The notes: generated from the letters alone by a model not told the origin. 64,000 nucleotides of DNA from Pseudomonas lini (GCF_964063345.1 NZ_OZ061318.1:1550001-1614000); one strand, 5' to 3'; positions 1 to 8,784 are shown, numbered from the stretch's first letter. A program made the numbers and translations.

Positions 1-185
1 ATGTAGTGGCGCCGTTTCAGTTCGGCCAGGGCTTCACGCAGCGTGCCTCGGCTGACCTTGAATTCTTGAGCCAACTGATGTTCGCCCGGCAATAGAACGC
101 CGTCCTCCATGAGGCCGTTTTCGATGCGCCGAACAAGCTCGTCGACCACCTGTTGTTTCTTGTCAATTCGTACCGGTCTAATCAT
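1..185 (-). CDS. GntR-family regulator, N-terminal part (partial)
   Basis: Reading the minus strand from 185 gives an open frame starting MIRPVRIDKKQQVVDELVRR and running off the left edge, so only about 61 residues are present. The segment LPGEHQLAQEFKVSRGTLRE is a classic GntR winged helix-turn-helix with the recognition helix near residues 45-55. The effector-binding domain lies outside the window, so the subfamily (HutC-like is most likely) cannot be settled. It was too short for a normal ORF list. It is transcribed away from nothing visible on its right except a repeat and the 3' end of araH, so a role in arabinose control is possible but not shown. Confidence 0.75.
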   Translation of the reverse strand, partial: MIRPVRIDKKQQVVDELVRRIENGLMEDGVLLPGEHQLAQEFKVSRGTLREALAELKRRHY

Positions 186-267
186 GTACACCTCGGGTGT
201 ACCGTCATAGCTGAAACGGTTCAGGGTGAGCAAGGGATATTTTGTGAAAGTGGGTGAAGGATCCTCC

Positions 268-381
268 AAATGATCATTCCCATGCGCAGCAAAGGAATGC
301 CTCAATGGACGCTCTGCGTCCGCTGTTGGGACGCGGAGCGTCCCGGGCTGCATTCCCACGCAGAGCGTGGGAACGATCGGT
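268..381. repeat. Pseudomonas intergenic palindromic repeat
   Basis: Between the GntR start and the end of araH lies a compound of nested inverted repeats: TGATCATTCCCATGCGCAGC near 271, GGACGCTCTGCGTCC near 307-321, GACGCGGAGCGTC near 330 and TTCCCACGCAGAGCGTGGGAA at 353-373. From memory this combination is a dispersed intergenic repeat of fluorescent pseudomonads, distinct from the REPIN type found elsewhere in this window. It has no coding potential that looks real. It may act as a transcription terminator or mRNA-end structure for araH. Confidence 0.6.
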
Positions 382-406
382 TACAGCCCATTCCCACAAG
401 GGAAAA

Positions 407-1381
407 TCAGCGTTGTTTCAACCGGTCAATCACCACCGCCAGCAGCAAAATCGAACCGCGGATCACGTACTGATAAAACGTATCGATATTCTTCAGGTTC
501 ATCGCATTCTCGATGATCGCCAGAATCAGCACCCCGGCAATCACATGCCGAATCATCCCGATCCCGCCACTCAGCGACACCCCGCCGAGCACGCAAGCCG
601 AGATCACCGTCAGCTCAAAACCCTGGCCAATCATCGGCTGACCGGACGTCATGCGCGACGCCAGAATCACCCCGGCCAATGCCCCAATCACACCGTGCAC
701 GGCAAAGATAATGATCTTGGTCCGATCAACGTTCACCCCGGCCAGCAACGCCGCCTCCTGGTTACCGCCGATGGCCATGGTGTTGCGCCCGTAGGTGGTG
801 TAATTCAGCAACCAACCGAAAAACAGGAAGCAAACGATGGTGATCAGAATCGGCACCGGCACGCCGAACAACTGACCGTTACCGAAAACGAAGAACTGTT
901 CCTGTGAAACGCCCACCGCTTTACCGTTGGCAAAAATGTAAGCCAGGCCACGCACGATCTGCATCGTCGCCAGCGTGGTGATCAACGCATTGACCCGCAG
1001 CTTGGCGATCACGATCCCATTGATCAGCCCGACAATCAGCCCCATCACCAGCGCTGCACTCACGCCGAGGAACACGCTGTCGGTGTCGCGCATTACCACT
1101 GCCGCAACCACGCCGGCGCAGGCAATCACCGAGCCCACCGACAAGTCGAAATGCCCGGACGCCAGGCAATACAACATGGTGCACGCGGCAATCCCGGTAG
1201 TGGAAATCGCCAGGCCCAGGCCGCGCATGTTCAGCGGCGACAGGAAGTTGTCGATCAGCAAGGTGCAGAGCACGAAGATCCCGACGGCCGCCAGCAACAT
1301 CACCCAGTCATCGAGAAAGCGCCGCAGGTCCAGAGGTTTTCGCGGGGTTGGCAAAGCGTTGTTTTGGACGGTCATAGTCAC
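407..1381 (-). CDS. araH: L-arabinose ABC transporter permease AraH
   Basis: A 324-residue inner-membrane permease of the ribose/arabinose class (BPD_transp_2). It is hydrophobic throughout, with about 8-10 membrane segments, and shares long stretches with E. coli AraH as I remember it, for example NALITTLATMQIVRGLAYI, TYGRNTMAIGGNQEA and ILASRMTSGQP. The start is a GTG at 1381; an in-frame ATG follows two codons later. It lies three bases after araG and forms the membrane channel through which AraF-delivered sugar is pumped using ATP hydrolysis by AraG. Substrate assignment to L-arabinose rests on similarity of all three subunits. The call is firm for the family and good for the sugar. Confidence 0.93.
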   Translation of the reverse strand: MTMTVQNNALPTPRKPLDLRRFLDDWVMLLAAVGIFVLCTLLIDNFLSPLNMRGLGLAISTTGIAACTMLYCLASGHFDLSVGSVIACAGVVAAVVMRDTDSVFLGVSAALVMGLIVGLINGIVIAKLRVNALITTLATMQIVRGLAYIFANGKAVGVSQEQFFVFGNGQLFGVPVPILITIVCFLFFGWLLNYTTYGRNTMAIGGNQEAALLAGVNVDRTKIIIFAVHGVIGALAGVILASRMTSGQPMIGQGFELTVISACVLGGVSLSGGIGMIRHVIAGVLILAIIENAMNLKNIDTFYQYVIRGSILLLAVVIDRLKQR

Positions 1382-1384
1382 CTC

Positions 1385-2929
1385 TCAGTTCGCCACGTCG
1401 GCGGCGCGTTGGCGTGGCAACGCCAGTTGCAGCAGGTTGGATTCATTGGCTTGTTCGCGGGTCAGTTCGCCGCGCATCGCGCCTTCGCAGAGCACCAGGA
1501 TGCGGTCGGAAATGCCCATGACTTCCATCAGGTCGCTGGACACCACAATCACCGCGATGCCGCTGGCCGCCAGGTTATGGATGATCTGGTAGATCTCGGC
1601 TTTTGCACCGATGTCGATGCCCCGGGTGGGCTCGTCGAGCAGCAGGACTTTCATTGGCATCGACAGCCAGCGACCGAGAATCGCCTTCTGCTGATTGCCG
1701 CCAGACAGGTACATGATTTTCTGCGCCGCGTTGGGCGTCTTCACCTTCAGCGCCTTGATCTGCTTGTCGGCATTGTCCTTTTCCCACAAGCCGCGCAACA
1801 GGCAACCGAAGGTGGAATGGGCGCCGCGAGCGCTGATATTGATGTTCTCGGCGACGCTGGCCAGTGGCAGGATGCCCTCCTTCTTGCGGTCTTCGGGACA
1901 CAACAGAATCCCCGCTGCGATGGCATCGCGGGGCGAATGCAATTTCAGTTCACGACCGCGCAGTTCCAGGCGCCCGGCGGTGTTGCGCGTCAGCCCGCTG
2001 AGCATCCGGAACAGCTCGGTGCGCCCGGCCCCGACCAGGCCGAACAGCCCGAGTATTTCACCCTTGTGCGCCTCGAAACTCACCGGCTCGCGCAAGCCTG
2101 GCCCTAGCAACCTATCGACCTTGAGCGCCACAGCGCCACGGGGACGGCTGCGGTAATCGTAGATATCCTGAATGTCACGACCGACCATGCACGTCACTAA
2201 CTGATCATGGGTCAGCGCGCTCATGTCCTCGAAGGTGCGCACGAAGCGACCGTCCTTGAACACCGTCACCGCGTTGCAGATGCGGAACACTTCTTCCATG
2301 CGATGGGAGACGTAAAGCACCACTTTGCCTTCGTCGCGCAGGCGCCCGATGATCGCCATCAAGCGATCGATTTCCCGTGCCGACAGGCTGCTGGTAGGTT
2401 CGTCGAACGCGATCACATGCGCGCCACGGGACAACGCCTTGGCGATTTCCACCAGTTGCCGCTGGCCGAGGGACAAGCGCCCGACCTTCTCTTGCGGATC
2501 GATTTCATCGGCCAGGCCTTTAAGGCAGGCCAATGCCTGTTGCCGCAAAACGCCGCGATTGATCAGGCCGAAACTCGCCGGCAGATGGCCGAGAAACAGG
2601 TTCTCGGCCACGGTCATTTCCGGCACCAGGTGCAGCTCCTGATGGATCACCGCGACCCCGCTGCCAATGCTGTCGGCGGTGGACTTGAACACCCTCTTCT
2701 GCTCGCCGATCTGCAGATCGCCGCTGCTCGGCGTGTAAGCACCGCCGAGGATTTTCAGCAGCGTGGATTTACCGGCGCCGTTCTCGCCCATCAAGGCGTG
2801 AACCTGCCCCGGATGGGCGACGAAGCTGATACCGTCCAGCGCCTTCACCCCGGGAAAAGTTTTGCCGATTGCGTTGAAGCGCAGGCTGCCGCCAATGCTC
2901 TGTTGATCTGTCTGTACTTGTGCGTGCAT
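1385..2929 (-). CDS. araG: L-arabinose ABC transporter ATPase AraG
   Basis: A 514-residue sugar ABC ATPase with two nucleotide-binding domains in one chain. Domain 1 has Walker A GENGAGKST (residues 48-56), signature LSLGQRQ and Walker B VIAFDEPTSSL. Domain 2 has a degenerate Walker A (GLVGAGRTE), signature LSGGNQQK and Walker B VLLLDEPTRGID, the usual asymmetry of the RbsA/AraG/XylG family. It energises import through AraH. The gene is followed almost directly by araH and preceded by araF at a 66-base gap, indicating one transcript. Size is close to that of E. coli AraG. Confidence 0.95.
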   Translation of the reverse strand: MHAQVQTDQQSIGGSLRFNAIGKTFPGVKALDGISFVAHPGQVHALMGENGAGKSTLLKILGGAYTPSSGDLQIGEQKRVFKSTADSIGSGVAVIHQELHLVPEMTVAENLFLGHLPASFGLINRGVLRQQALACLKGLADEIDPQEKVGRLSLGQRQLVEIAKALSRGAHVIAFDEPTSSLSAREIDRLMAIIGRLRDEGKVVLYVSHRMEEVFRICNAVTVFKDGRFVRTFEDMSALTHDQLVTCMVGRDIQDIYDYRSRPRGAVALKVDRLLGPGLREPVSFEAHKGEILGLFGLVGAGRTELFRMLSGLTRNTAGRLELRGRELKLHSPRDAIAAGILLCPEDRKKEGILPLASVAENINISARGAHSTFGCLLRGLWEKDNADKQIKALKVKTPNAAQKIMYLSGGNQQKAILGRWLSMPMKVLLLDEPTRGIDIGAKAEIYQIIHNLAASGIAVIVVSSDLMEVMGISDRILVLCEGAMRGELTREQANESNLLQLALPRQRAADVAN

Positions 2930-2995
2930 AAACCCACCTCATCACACCGGTCAGGCAACCCCGTCGCCAGGGCTGCCGATGAAATCAACCGCGCC

Positions 2996-4000
2996 TCAGT
3001 TCCACAGGCCGATCTTTTCCAGTTCCTGCTTGAAGTTGTCGCGCGTGATCAGCGTAACGTCGTCCATCGCGGTGTATTTCGGCGGTTCTTTGCCGGTGGT
3101 GACCCACTCATACATCATGCTCGCGGTGTTGTAGCCCTCGATGTGCGGGCTCGGCAGCATCGAGCCGAAGAAGCCGCTGTTGGGCTTCTTCAGTTCGCCG
3201 ATAGCATCGGTGCCGTTGATGCCGATGCCGATCACGTTGGCCGCGGCAAAACCGGCGCTTTCGGTGGCGCGCACGCCGCCCAGCACGGTGTTGTCGTTCA
3301 TGCCGCCAATGATCAGGTTTTTCGCCGCACCCGGAAGCTTCACCAACGCCGAGTTGGTGGCGTCCATGCTGCCCGGTACGTCGAGGGTTTTCAGCGCCGA
3401 GAAGAGGATGTGGTCTTTCGGTATACCGGCTTCTTCCAGCGCTTTGACAGAACCGTCAGTACGTTTCTTACCGGTGTCGAGTTCGTTGTAGGTGTTGATC
3501 ACAGCGTAAGTGTCTTTCCAGTCCCAGCCGCGTTTCTTCGCTTCGGCGGCCATGGCGGCGCCCTGCTTCTGGCCGACTTCGAAGGCTGCCATGCCGAGGT
3601 ACGGCACGTGCTCCATGAATTTGCCACTGGCATCGACGAAACGGTCATCGACGGCGATCACTTTCAAACCGTTGAGCTTGGCCTTGGCCATGATGGCCGG
3701 GCCGAGGGAGACGTCCGGCGGGCAGATCACGAAGCCCTTGGCGCCGTTGGCCGCCAGGCTGTCGATGGCCGAGAGGGTTTTCTCGCCATCAGGCACGGCG
3801 ATTTTGATGACGGTGAAGCCCTTGTCCTTGCCGGCCTTTTCGGCGAAGGCCCATTCGGTCTGGAACCAGGGCTCTTCCGCTTGCTTGACCAGAAAACCGA
3901 TCTTCACTTCCTCGGCCGCCAGCAACGTACTGCTCAGGCTGACCGCGGTAACCGCCAAAGCGGCACAGCACAGGGAACGGATCCCACGACGACGTTTCAT
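2996..4000 (-). CDS. araF: L-arabinose-binding periplasmic protein AraF
   Basis: A 334-residue periplasmic sugar-binding protein. A basic start and hydrophobic stretch end at SSTLLAAEE, a likely Sec signal peptide cut near residue 29. The mature part begins VKIGFLVKQAEEPWFQTEW and contains IKIAVPDGEKTLSAIDSLA, IGGMNDNTVLGGVRATES and VTLITRDNFKQELEKIG, all close to E. coli AraF as I recall it. It captures the sugar and hands it to AraH. As first gene of araFGH it should be made in excess. A strong AGGAG precedes the start (positions 4007-4011, read on the minus strand), and a candidate operator for the local GntR lies about 80 bases upstream. Confidence 0.95.
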   Translation of the reverse strand: MKRRRGIRSLCCAALAVTAVSLSSTLLAAEEVKIGFLVKQAEEPWFQTEWAFAEKAGKDKGFTVIKIAVPDGEKTLSAIDSLAANGAKGFVICPPDVSLGPAIMAKAKLNGLKVIAVDDRFVDASGKFMEHVPYLGMAAFEVGQKQGAAMAAEAKKRGWDWKDTYAVINTYNELDTGKKRTDGSVKALEEAGIPKDHILFSALKTLDVPGSMDATNSALVKLPGAAKNLIIGGMNDNTVLGGVRATESAGFAAANVIGIGINGTDAIGELKKPNSGFFGSMLPSPHIEGYNTASMMYEWVTTGKEPPKYTAMDDVTLITRDNFKQELEKIGLWN

Positions 4001-4074
4001 AAGCTGACTCCTTGTTATTTTTTTTGAGCGTTATTTGAAAGCCAATACAGCGGTCGAAGCATGCAGCTAATAGT

Positions 4075-4093
4075 CATATCGTATGATGATTGG
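4075..4093. promoter_or_regulatory. Candidate GntR operator upstream of araF
   Basis: The intergenic stretch between the dehydrogenase gene and araF contains CATATCGTATGATGATTGG. Its core TATGATGATT is identical to the minus-strand reading of a site upstream of the FCD-type GntR regulator at 7093-7109. FCD-GntR proteins bind short dyads of this kind and commonly control both themselves and their transport genes. The site sits about 80 bases upstream of the araF start, consistent with promoter overlap. This is an inference from sequence sharing only. Confidence 0.5.
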
Positions 4094-4130
4094 ATTTCAG
4101 GCGTAGCTTCGCGCTTGAAACTCGGGTTAT

Positions 4131-4949
4131 TCAGTCGTGGTACATGACCGAGCGCCCACCATCGATGGTGATGCATGAAGCGTTAATGAACGGCGCTTCA
4201 TCGCTGGCCAGGAACACAGCAGTCATCGCCACTTCAATCGGCTGGCCGATACGCCGCGGTGGATGCAGGTCGAAGGCCCGTTGACGTTCGGCATGGGGGT
4301 CGGCAAAACCGTTCCAGTAATCGACGTTCAGTTGGGTTTCGATATAGCCCGGCGCGATGGCGTTGACGCGAATGCCTTTGGGTGCGTATTCGATGCCCAA
4401 GGCGCGGGTCAGGCCGAGCAAGCCATGTTTGGCCACCGGGTACGGGAAGCAGCCCGGAATGATGTGGGTGGAGTGGGTCGAGGCGATGTTGATGATGCTA
4501 CCGATGCCCTGCTCGATCATTTGCGGCAACACGGCTTTGCAGCCATACCAGGCGCCGTCCAGGTCGATGGCGAAGCAGCGACGCCAGTCTTCTTCGGTCA
4601 TTTCCAGCGGATCGCGGAACACGTTGACCCCGGCGCAATTGACCAACACGTCAATCCGGCCGTGAAGTTCGATGGCCAATCTGGCCATGGCGTGCAGATC
4701 TTGCTGACGCGACACATCGGCCTTGATCGCCACCACATCCGCGCCTTGTTCACGCCAATGCGCCGCGACTTTCTCGACTTTCTCGGCTTGGACATCGCTG
4801 ATGATCAGCTTGGCCTGCTGAGAAGCGAAGGTTGCAACAATCGCTTCGCCGATACCTTGAGCGGCGCCGGTCAGCAGCACGACCTTGTTTTTCAGGCGCT
4901 CACCCTTGGGCGGTTCGGGCACCGGTGGCAAGGAAAGAGGTTCAGCCAT
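4131..4949 (-). CDS. SDR-family sugar dehydrogenase
   Basis: A 272-residue classical short-chain dehydrogenase/reductase. It has the cofactor motif TGAAQGIG (residues about 27-34), NCAGV, a catalytic serine in NIASTHS and the YPVAK active-site tyrosine/lysine pair, and ends with the usual IDGG segment. An extra proline-rich stretch of about 16 residues precedes the Rossmann fold. Flanked by araFGH and an SMP-30 lactonase, it most likely oxidises L-arabinose (or a related aldose such as L-fucose or D-galactose) at C1 to the lactone, the first step of the non-phosphorylating pathway. The exact substrate and NAD/NADP preference cannot be read from the sequence. Confidence 0.85.
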   Translation of the reverse strand: MAEPLSLPPVPEPPKGERLKNKVVLLTGAAQGIGEAIVATFASQQAKLIISDVQAEKVEKVAAHWREQGADVVAIKADVSRQQDLHAMARLAIELHGRIDVLVNCAGVNVFRDPLEMTEEDWRRCFAIDLDGAWYGCKAVLPQMIEQGIGSIINIASTHSTHIIPGCFPYPVAKHGLLGLTRALGIEYAPKGIRVNAIAPGYIETQLNVDYWNGFADPHAERQRAFDLHPPRRIGQPIEVAMTAVFLASDEAPFINASCITIDGGRSVMYHD

Positions 4950-5212
4950 GGATCAACACTCCTGTTCGAAGGCACGACGAAAACCGGGCATCTGTCGATG
5001 TCCGGTCAAAAAGCTGTTGGGAATAGGCAGGCAGGCGTGAAAACGCCCGGGCGCCGAAGCACTGACTCCGTAATGGAGTGCGGTGGAATATCGCTGCATC
5101 ACTTCACCTGTTTTGTTTTTTTAAGTGTGAGTGCGTGTAACTGATGGGGCCGACTATAAACCCGACCACCAGATAATCTCAATATATAATTTTACGTCCC
5201 ATATTTTGGGAT

Positions 5213-6088
5213 TTATCCAGCAAACCGCTGACAAGCTTTTCCGGGCACATCCACTCGAATCGATAACAGCGCGCCGTCCAACGGATGATTGAGCGGGCTT
5301 GCGGCGCTGGTGATGTACAGGGTTTTGAAGTCTTCGCCTCCGAACACGCAACTGGTGGGACGGCTGACCGGCAGTTCGATCACCCGATCCACATAGCCGT
5401 CCGGGTTCAGCCTGAGCAGACAACTGCCATCCCAACGGGCATTCCATAGATAGCCCTCGGCATCCATCGCCGAGCCATCGGGGCCGCCACGTTCATGGGG
5501 GCCAAGCCAGACATAGGCGGTGTCCAGGTTGCCGTCGGTATGGATGAAATGCCGGTAAAGCGTGCTGTCGAGGCTGTCGGCGAAATACAGGGTTGTGCCG
5601 TCATCGCTCCACAGCAACGTGTTGGGAATACCTAATCCTCGAAGCAGCGGCGTGACCCGAGCATCGCGGTCGATGCGAAACAGGCCACCGGAGCGGCGCA
5701 CGACGGGTAAATCTTCGCCCTGCTCACCGATGTTGTTTTGCATGGTGCCCAACCAGAGTCGGCCCTGGGCATCGCAGCGAGCTTCGTTGGGGCGATTGCC
5801 GGGTTGCGGATCGGCGACGCAGAACAAGGTCAGCCGAGGTTCCAGGCCTGGAGAATCCAGATCCAACCGATAAACCCCACTGCTCAATGTCACCAGGGCA
5901 TCGCCGCTTTCGCAGGGGATGAACGCGGACACGGGCTCCGGCATCTGCCAGATTTGCACATTGGCGCCGATCAGCCTGAGCGCTTGTTTACCGGCGATAT
6001 CTACCCAATACAGCGCTTGGGTCGGTGCATCCCAGAACGGGCCTTCGCCGAGTTGCGCACGGTGTCCGGTAACCGCAGTCCACGTCAT
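5213..6088 (-). CDS. SMP-30/gluconolactonase family lactonase (L-arabinolactonase-like)
   Basis: A 291-residue six-bladed beta-propeller of the SMP-30/gluconolactonase/LRE family. Visible marks are LGEGPFWD with the metal-binding glutamate near residue 13, NRPNEARCDAQGRLWLGTM, GLGIPNTLLWSDDG and GPDGSAMDAEGYLWNA, which hold the usual Asn/Asp metal ligands. The start at 6088 was chosen because GGAGG precedes it; a longer frame to 6295 would translate a REPIN and is rejected. It should hydrolyse the aldonolactone made by the neighbouring dehydrogenase. Downstream enzymes (arabinonate dehydratase and later) are not in this window. Confidence 0.85.
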   Translation of the reverse strand: MTWTAVTGHRAQLGEGPFWDAPTQALYWVDIAGKQALRLIGANVQIWQMPEPVSAFIPCESGDALVTLSSGVYRLDLDSPGLEPRLTLFCVADPQPGNRPNEARCDAQGRLWLGTMQNNIGEQGEDLPVVRRSGGLFRIDRDARVTPLLRGLGIPNTLLWSDDGTTLYFADSLDSTLYRHFIHTDGNLDTAYVWLGPHERGGPDGSAMDAEGYLWNARWDGSCLLRLNPDGYVDRVIELPVSRPTSCVFGGEDFKTLYITSAASPLNHPLDGALLSIRVDVPGKACQRFAG

Positions 6089-6149
6089 GAAACCTCCTGT
6101 CTTTTTGCTTTTATGTGGAAGCGAGCCTGTATAAGTTAAAACGCAGAAC

Positions 6150-6243
6150 CCTGTGGGAGCGTGGCTTGCCCGCGAAGAACGATAACGCGTAATACCTGAA
6201 AAACCGCGGTGCATTTTTCGCGGGCAAGCCACGCTCCCACAGG
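6150..6243. repeat. REPIN (paired REP palindromes)
   Basis: Two 27-base arms, 6150-6176 and 6217-6243, are perfect reverse complements (core GTGGGAGCGTGGCTTGCCCG) separated by 40 bases. A third, partial copy (CCCGCTCCCACAGGG) follows at about 6284-6298. This is a typical REP doublet of fluorescent pseudomonads, non-autonomous and mobilised by RAYT transposases encoded elsewhere. It separates the lactonase gene from the regulator gene and could weaken read-through. Confidence 0.9.
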
Positions 6244-6309
6244 ATTCTCGTCGCTCAAATTTCTTACTTACCGGCGCCACACAGCCCGCTCCCACAGGGT
6301 TCTTTATTG

Positions 6310-7026
6310 TCAGCTAGCCTTCTTGTCGGCCATGACCTGGGGGTAGAAGCGTTTGATCGCCAGGTCCGCGTTATCGATCAGGGTCATGCAAGCCCATACC
6401 CCCCGCGCGGCATCCCGGGCGGCGATGGCGTCGGCCATGTCTTTGTGGATAGGCAAGGTGCGGCGCAGTTCGTCCGGGTCGGCGGCAGACACTTCGAAAG
6501 ACACTGCCAGCAACGCGCCAAGGGCCGGAACCATTTGTTCGATGAATTGATTGTGGCTGGCGGCGAGGATGCACTCGTGGAAGAACTGGTCGGCACGGTT
6601 GTAATCGATGCCGCTGTGCACTGCCCGTTCCAGCGCGTTATAGGCCTGGAGTACGGCTTGCACTTGTTCCACCGTCGCCCGCTCGCAGGCCCAGCGCACC
6701 GCCATGGGTTCGATGGTGCGGCGCAGGTCGAGCAAGTCGTCGACGAAGTTTTCCGGTAAGCCGCTGCGCGATAGCCAGCCAACGACTTGCGGATCGAAGA
6801 GATTCCAGCGCCGCACCGGCAATACGCGTGTGCCGACCTTTGGCCCGACTTCGAGCATGCCTTTGGCCACCAGGGTTTTGATGGCTTCGCGGATGACCGT
6901 ACGACTCACACCGAGCTGCTCGCCCAGATCGGCTTCGACCTTGATGGTTTCGCCGGGCTTTACCTGGCCGGCAGCGATCCAGCACCCCAGCCAGTCGACC
7001 GTCGACGCATGAAAACTGCTGGACAT
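6310..7026 (-). CDS. GntR/FCD-family transcriptional regulator
   Basis: A 238-residue regulator. The winged helix-turn-helix (residues about 15-75) includes LGEQLGVSRTVIREAIKTLV, and the C-terminal FCD ligand domain (about 95-225) carries metal-site residues in the DQFFHECILAASHN and LPIHKDMADAI regions. The start at 7026 follows GAGGTG; the longer reading frame begins in promoter DNA. Being first of the minus-strand arabinose genes, with a dyad just upstream shared with araF, it probably represses them until an aldonic acid or sugar ligand binds. The ligand is unknown. Confidence 0.88.
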   Translation of the reverse strand: MSSSFHASTVDWLGCWIAAGQVKPGETIKVEADLGEQLGVSRTVIREAIKTLVAKGMLEVGPKVGTRVLPVRRWNLFDPQVVGWLSRSGLPENFVDDLLDLRRTIEPMAVRWACERATVEQVQAVLQAYNALERAVHSGIDYNRADQFFHECILAASHNQFIEQMVPALGALLAVSFEVSAADPDELRRTLPIHKDMADAIAARDAARGVWACMTLIDNADLAIKRFYPQVMADKKAS

Positions 7027-7092
7027 GGGCACCTCGTCGACCAGTGATAAAAAACAAACGACACAAAGCCGTTCGCGATGGATGTCTACGCT

Positions 7093-7109
7093 AATCATCA
7101 TATGATTGG
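7093..7109. promoter_or_regulatory. Candidate GntR operator upstream of its own gene
   Basis: AATCATCATATGATTGG lies 67 bases upstream of the regulator start. It contains a near-dyad AATCAT/ATGATT, the half-site form common for FCD-GntR regulators, and its reverse complement shares TATGATGATT with the site at 4075-4093 upstream of araF. Position suits autoregulation. No binding data are available. Confidence 0.5.
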
Positions 7110-7269
7110 GTGTCAATTGGATTATCAGCTGCCCCGCCAATATGGACATGGCTGTTCGTCCGAATCCTGCCCGAAGCGCTTTGATCCCATCCACTTTGTA
7201 AACTACGGTTAGCCGCAGCAGATCGGGCAGTCAGCGATCTGCTCCCCTTCAAATCCGCTATTGATAGGT

Positions 7270-8148
7270 ATGAACATGGACATGGATGCGTCTACGAAAT
7301 ACCCCATTGTGTTGGTTCACGGTCTTTTCGGCTTCGATAAAATCGCCGGTTATCCCTACTTCTTCGAAATCGAGGAAGCCCTGGAACGCGCCGGCGCCCA
7401 GGTGTTTGCCGTGAATATTCCAACCGTCAACGGTAATGAGGAACGCGGCGAAAAACTGCTCGAACACGTCAACCGCATTTTGCTGGAAACCGGAGCTGCC
7501 AAGGTCAATCTGATCGGCCATAGCCAAGGCCCCTTGGCCGCACGTTACGTAGCAGCGCTGCACCCGGAAAAGGTTGCGTCGGTCACGTCTGTCAGTTGCC
7601 CCAATCATGGCTCCGAGATTGCCGACCAATTGCATAAGGCACTGACGCCCGGAGAGTTGCCCGAAGCGTTCGTATTAGCTTTGTTAAGCGCAGTCGGCAC
7701 CTTCATTTCGTTGATCAGTGGCCACCCGGAAAATCCCGTGGACCCTCAAGCGGCGTTCGAATCGCTGACCAGCGCAGGATTGGCTGCCTTCAATCGCAAG
7801 TACCCGCAAGGGATGCCAAAGGTTTGGGGCGGGGAAGGCAACGAAGTTGAAAACGGCGTGTATTACTACTCCTGGAGCGGGATCGTGCAGAAGTTCCAAA
7901 GCCTGCAACTCCTCGACCCTACCCATTTGAACTGTAAAGTGCTGTCGAAATTATTTTATAAAGAGAAGCACGCCAACGATGGACTGGTCGGTCAATACAG
8001 CTCGCATCTGGGCAAAGTGATCCGCTCGGATTACCCCATGGACCATTTCGACGCAGTCAATCAGATGGCCGGGATCAACAGTTGGAACGTGAGCCCGGTC
8101 ATGCTCTACCTTGAACATGCCGCGCGACTCAAGAGCAAAGGTTTGTAA
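7270..8148 (+). CDS. Family I triacylglycerol lipase, no signal peptide
   Basis: A 292-residue alpha/beta-hydrolase. The oxyanion motif VHGLFGFD is at residues 16-23 and the nucleophile Ser85 is in GHSQG. Asp237 (HANDGLVG) and His259 (DHFDAVNQ) complete the likely triad. This pattern is the family I true lipase type. No signal peptide is present and no Lif foldase gene is nearby, which resembles the Proteus/P. fragi-like group that exports without a Sec signal or stays in the cell. An upstream TTG at 7261 could also start the frame; the ATG at 7270 is preferred. It is the only plus-strand gene in its neighbourhood and ends at a bidirectional terminator. Confidence 0.88.
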   Translation: MNMDMDASTKYPIVLVHGLFGFDKIAGYPYFFEIEEALERAGAQVFAVNIPTVNGNEERGEKLLEHVNRILLETGAAKVNLIGHSQGPLAARYVAALHPEKVASVTSVSCPNHGSEIADQLHKALTPGELPEAFVLALLSAVGTFISLISGHPENPVDPQAAFESLTSAGLAAFNRKYPQGMPKVWGGEGNEVENGVYYYSWSGIVQKFQSLQLLDPTHLNCKVLSKLFYKEKHANDGLVGQYSSHLGKVIRSDYPMDHFDAVNQMAGINSWNVSPVMLYLEHAARLKSKGL

Positions 8149-8154
8149 GCCCAT

Positions 8155-8190
8155 AAAAAAACGGCCCGTTGCAATAACGGGCCGTTTCGT
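8155..8190. terminator. Rho-independent terminator, bidirectional
   Basis: AAAACGGCCCGTTGCAATAACGGGCCGTTT forms a strong GC stem with A-rich and T-rich flanks. It sits between the convergent lipase and DUF1285 genes and can serve both strands. Confidence 0.85.
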
Positions 8191-8207
8191 TTCCAGCGCT
8201 CAGCCCC

Positions 8208-8768
8208 TTACGGCTCAAGCCCGATAGGGAAGAATTCGCCTCCGCTCCACACGCCCAGCCAACGCTGCCCGTCAATTTCACGGGTCACCGCCAGCTCCAC
8301 CAATTGGTAGAACACATTGCGGTGAATCAGCGCTTCAAGGTTGGTGCGCACATGCACGTACGGCGCGGGTTCCTGAGTTACCGGATCGATCACTACACGC
8401 ATAGGGTGCTCGGCGCCGGCATCGGCCGTTTCATCGACGTTGGTGGTAAAGCGCAAGACCTGAGCTTCACCCTCGCCTTCGACCTCTACGGCAATCGCCA
8501 CGAACGGCGCATCGTCGACCTTGATGCCAACCTTTTCGACCGGGGTAATCAGAAAGTAATCATCGCCATCGCGGCGCATGATGGTGGAGAACAGCTTGAC
8601 CATCGGCTTGCGCCCGATCGGCGTGCCCAAGTAATACCAGGTGCCGTCGCGGGCGATGCGCATGTCGATATCGCCGCAGAAGTCGGGATTCCACAAGTGG
8701 ACCGGCGGCAAGCCTTTGGTTTTGGGGATTTGCCCCAACAGGTCGTTGGCTTTTTGCGGGCCACTCAT
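8208..8768 (-). CDS. DUF1285-family protein
   Basis: A 186-residue soluble protein that I recognise as the DUF1285 family (all-beta, two similar halves), found across proteobacteria. Segments such as [35 protein letters not shown] (read in parts) with the G-D-I-D-M-R-I pattern are typical. No catalytic motif, signal peptide or membrane segment is visible. It lies 16 bases downstream of a lipoprotein gene on the same strand, so the two are probably co-transcribed. Function unknown. Confidence 0.8.
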   Translation of the reverse strand: MSGPQKANDLLGQIPKTKGLPPVHLWNPDFCGDIDMRIARDGTWYYLGTPIGRKPMVKLFSTIMRRDGDDYFLITPVEKVGIKVDDAPFVAIAVEVEGEGEAQVLRFTTNVDETADAGAEHPMRVVIDPVTQEPAPYVHVRTNLEALIHRNVFYQLVELAVTREIDGQRWLGVWSGGEFFPIGLEP

Positions 8769-8784
8769 GGCGTTCTCCTTTGAA

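Noticed and set aside
2207-4027. 606-codon plus-strand frame over araG and araF
   Set aside because: Antisense shadow of two clear ABC transporter genes; no domain or ribosome site.
6089-6295. N-terminal extension of the lactonase
   Set aside because: It would translate a REPIN, and a good ribosome site precedes the start at 6088.
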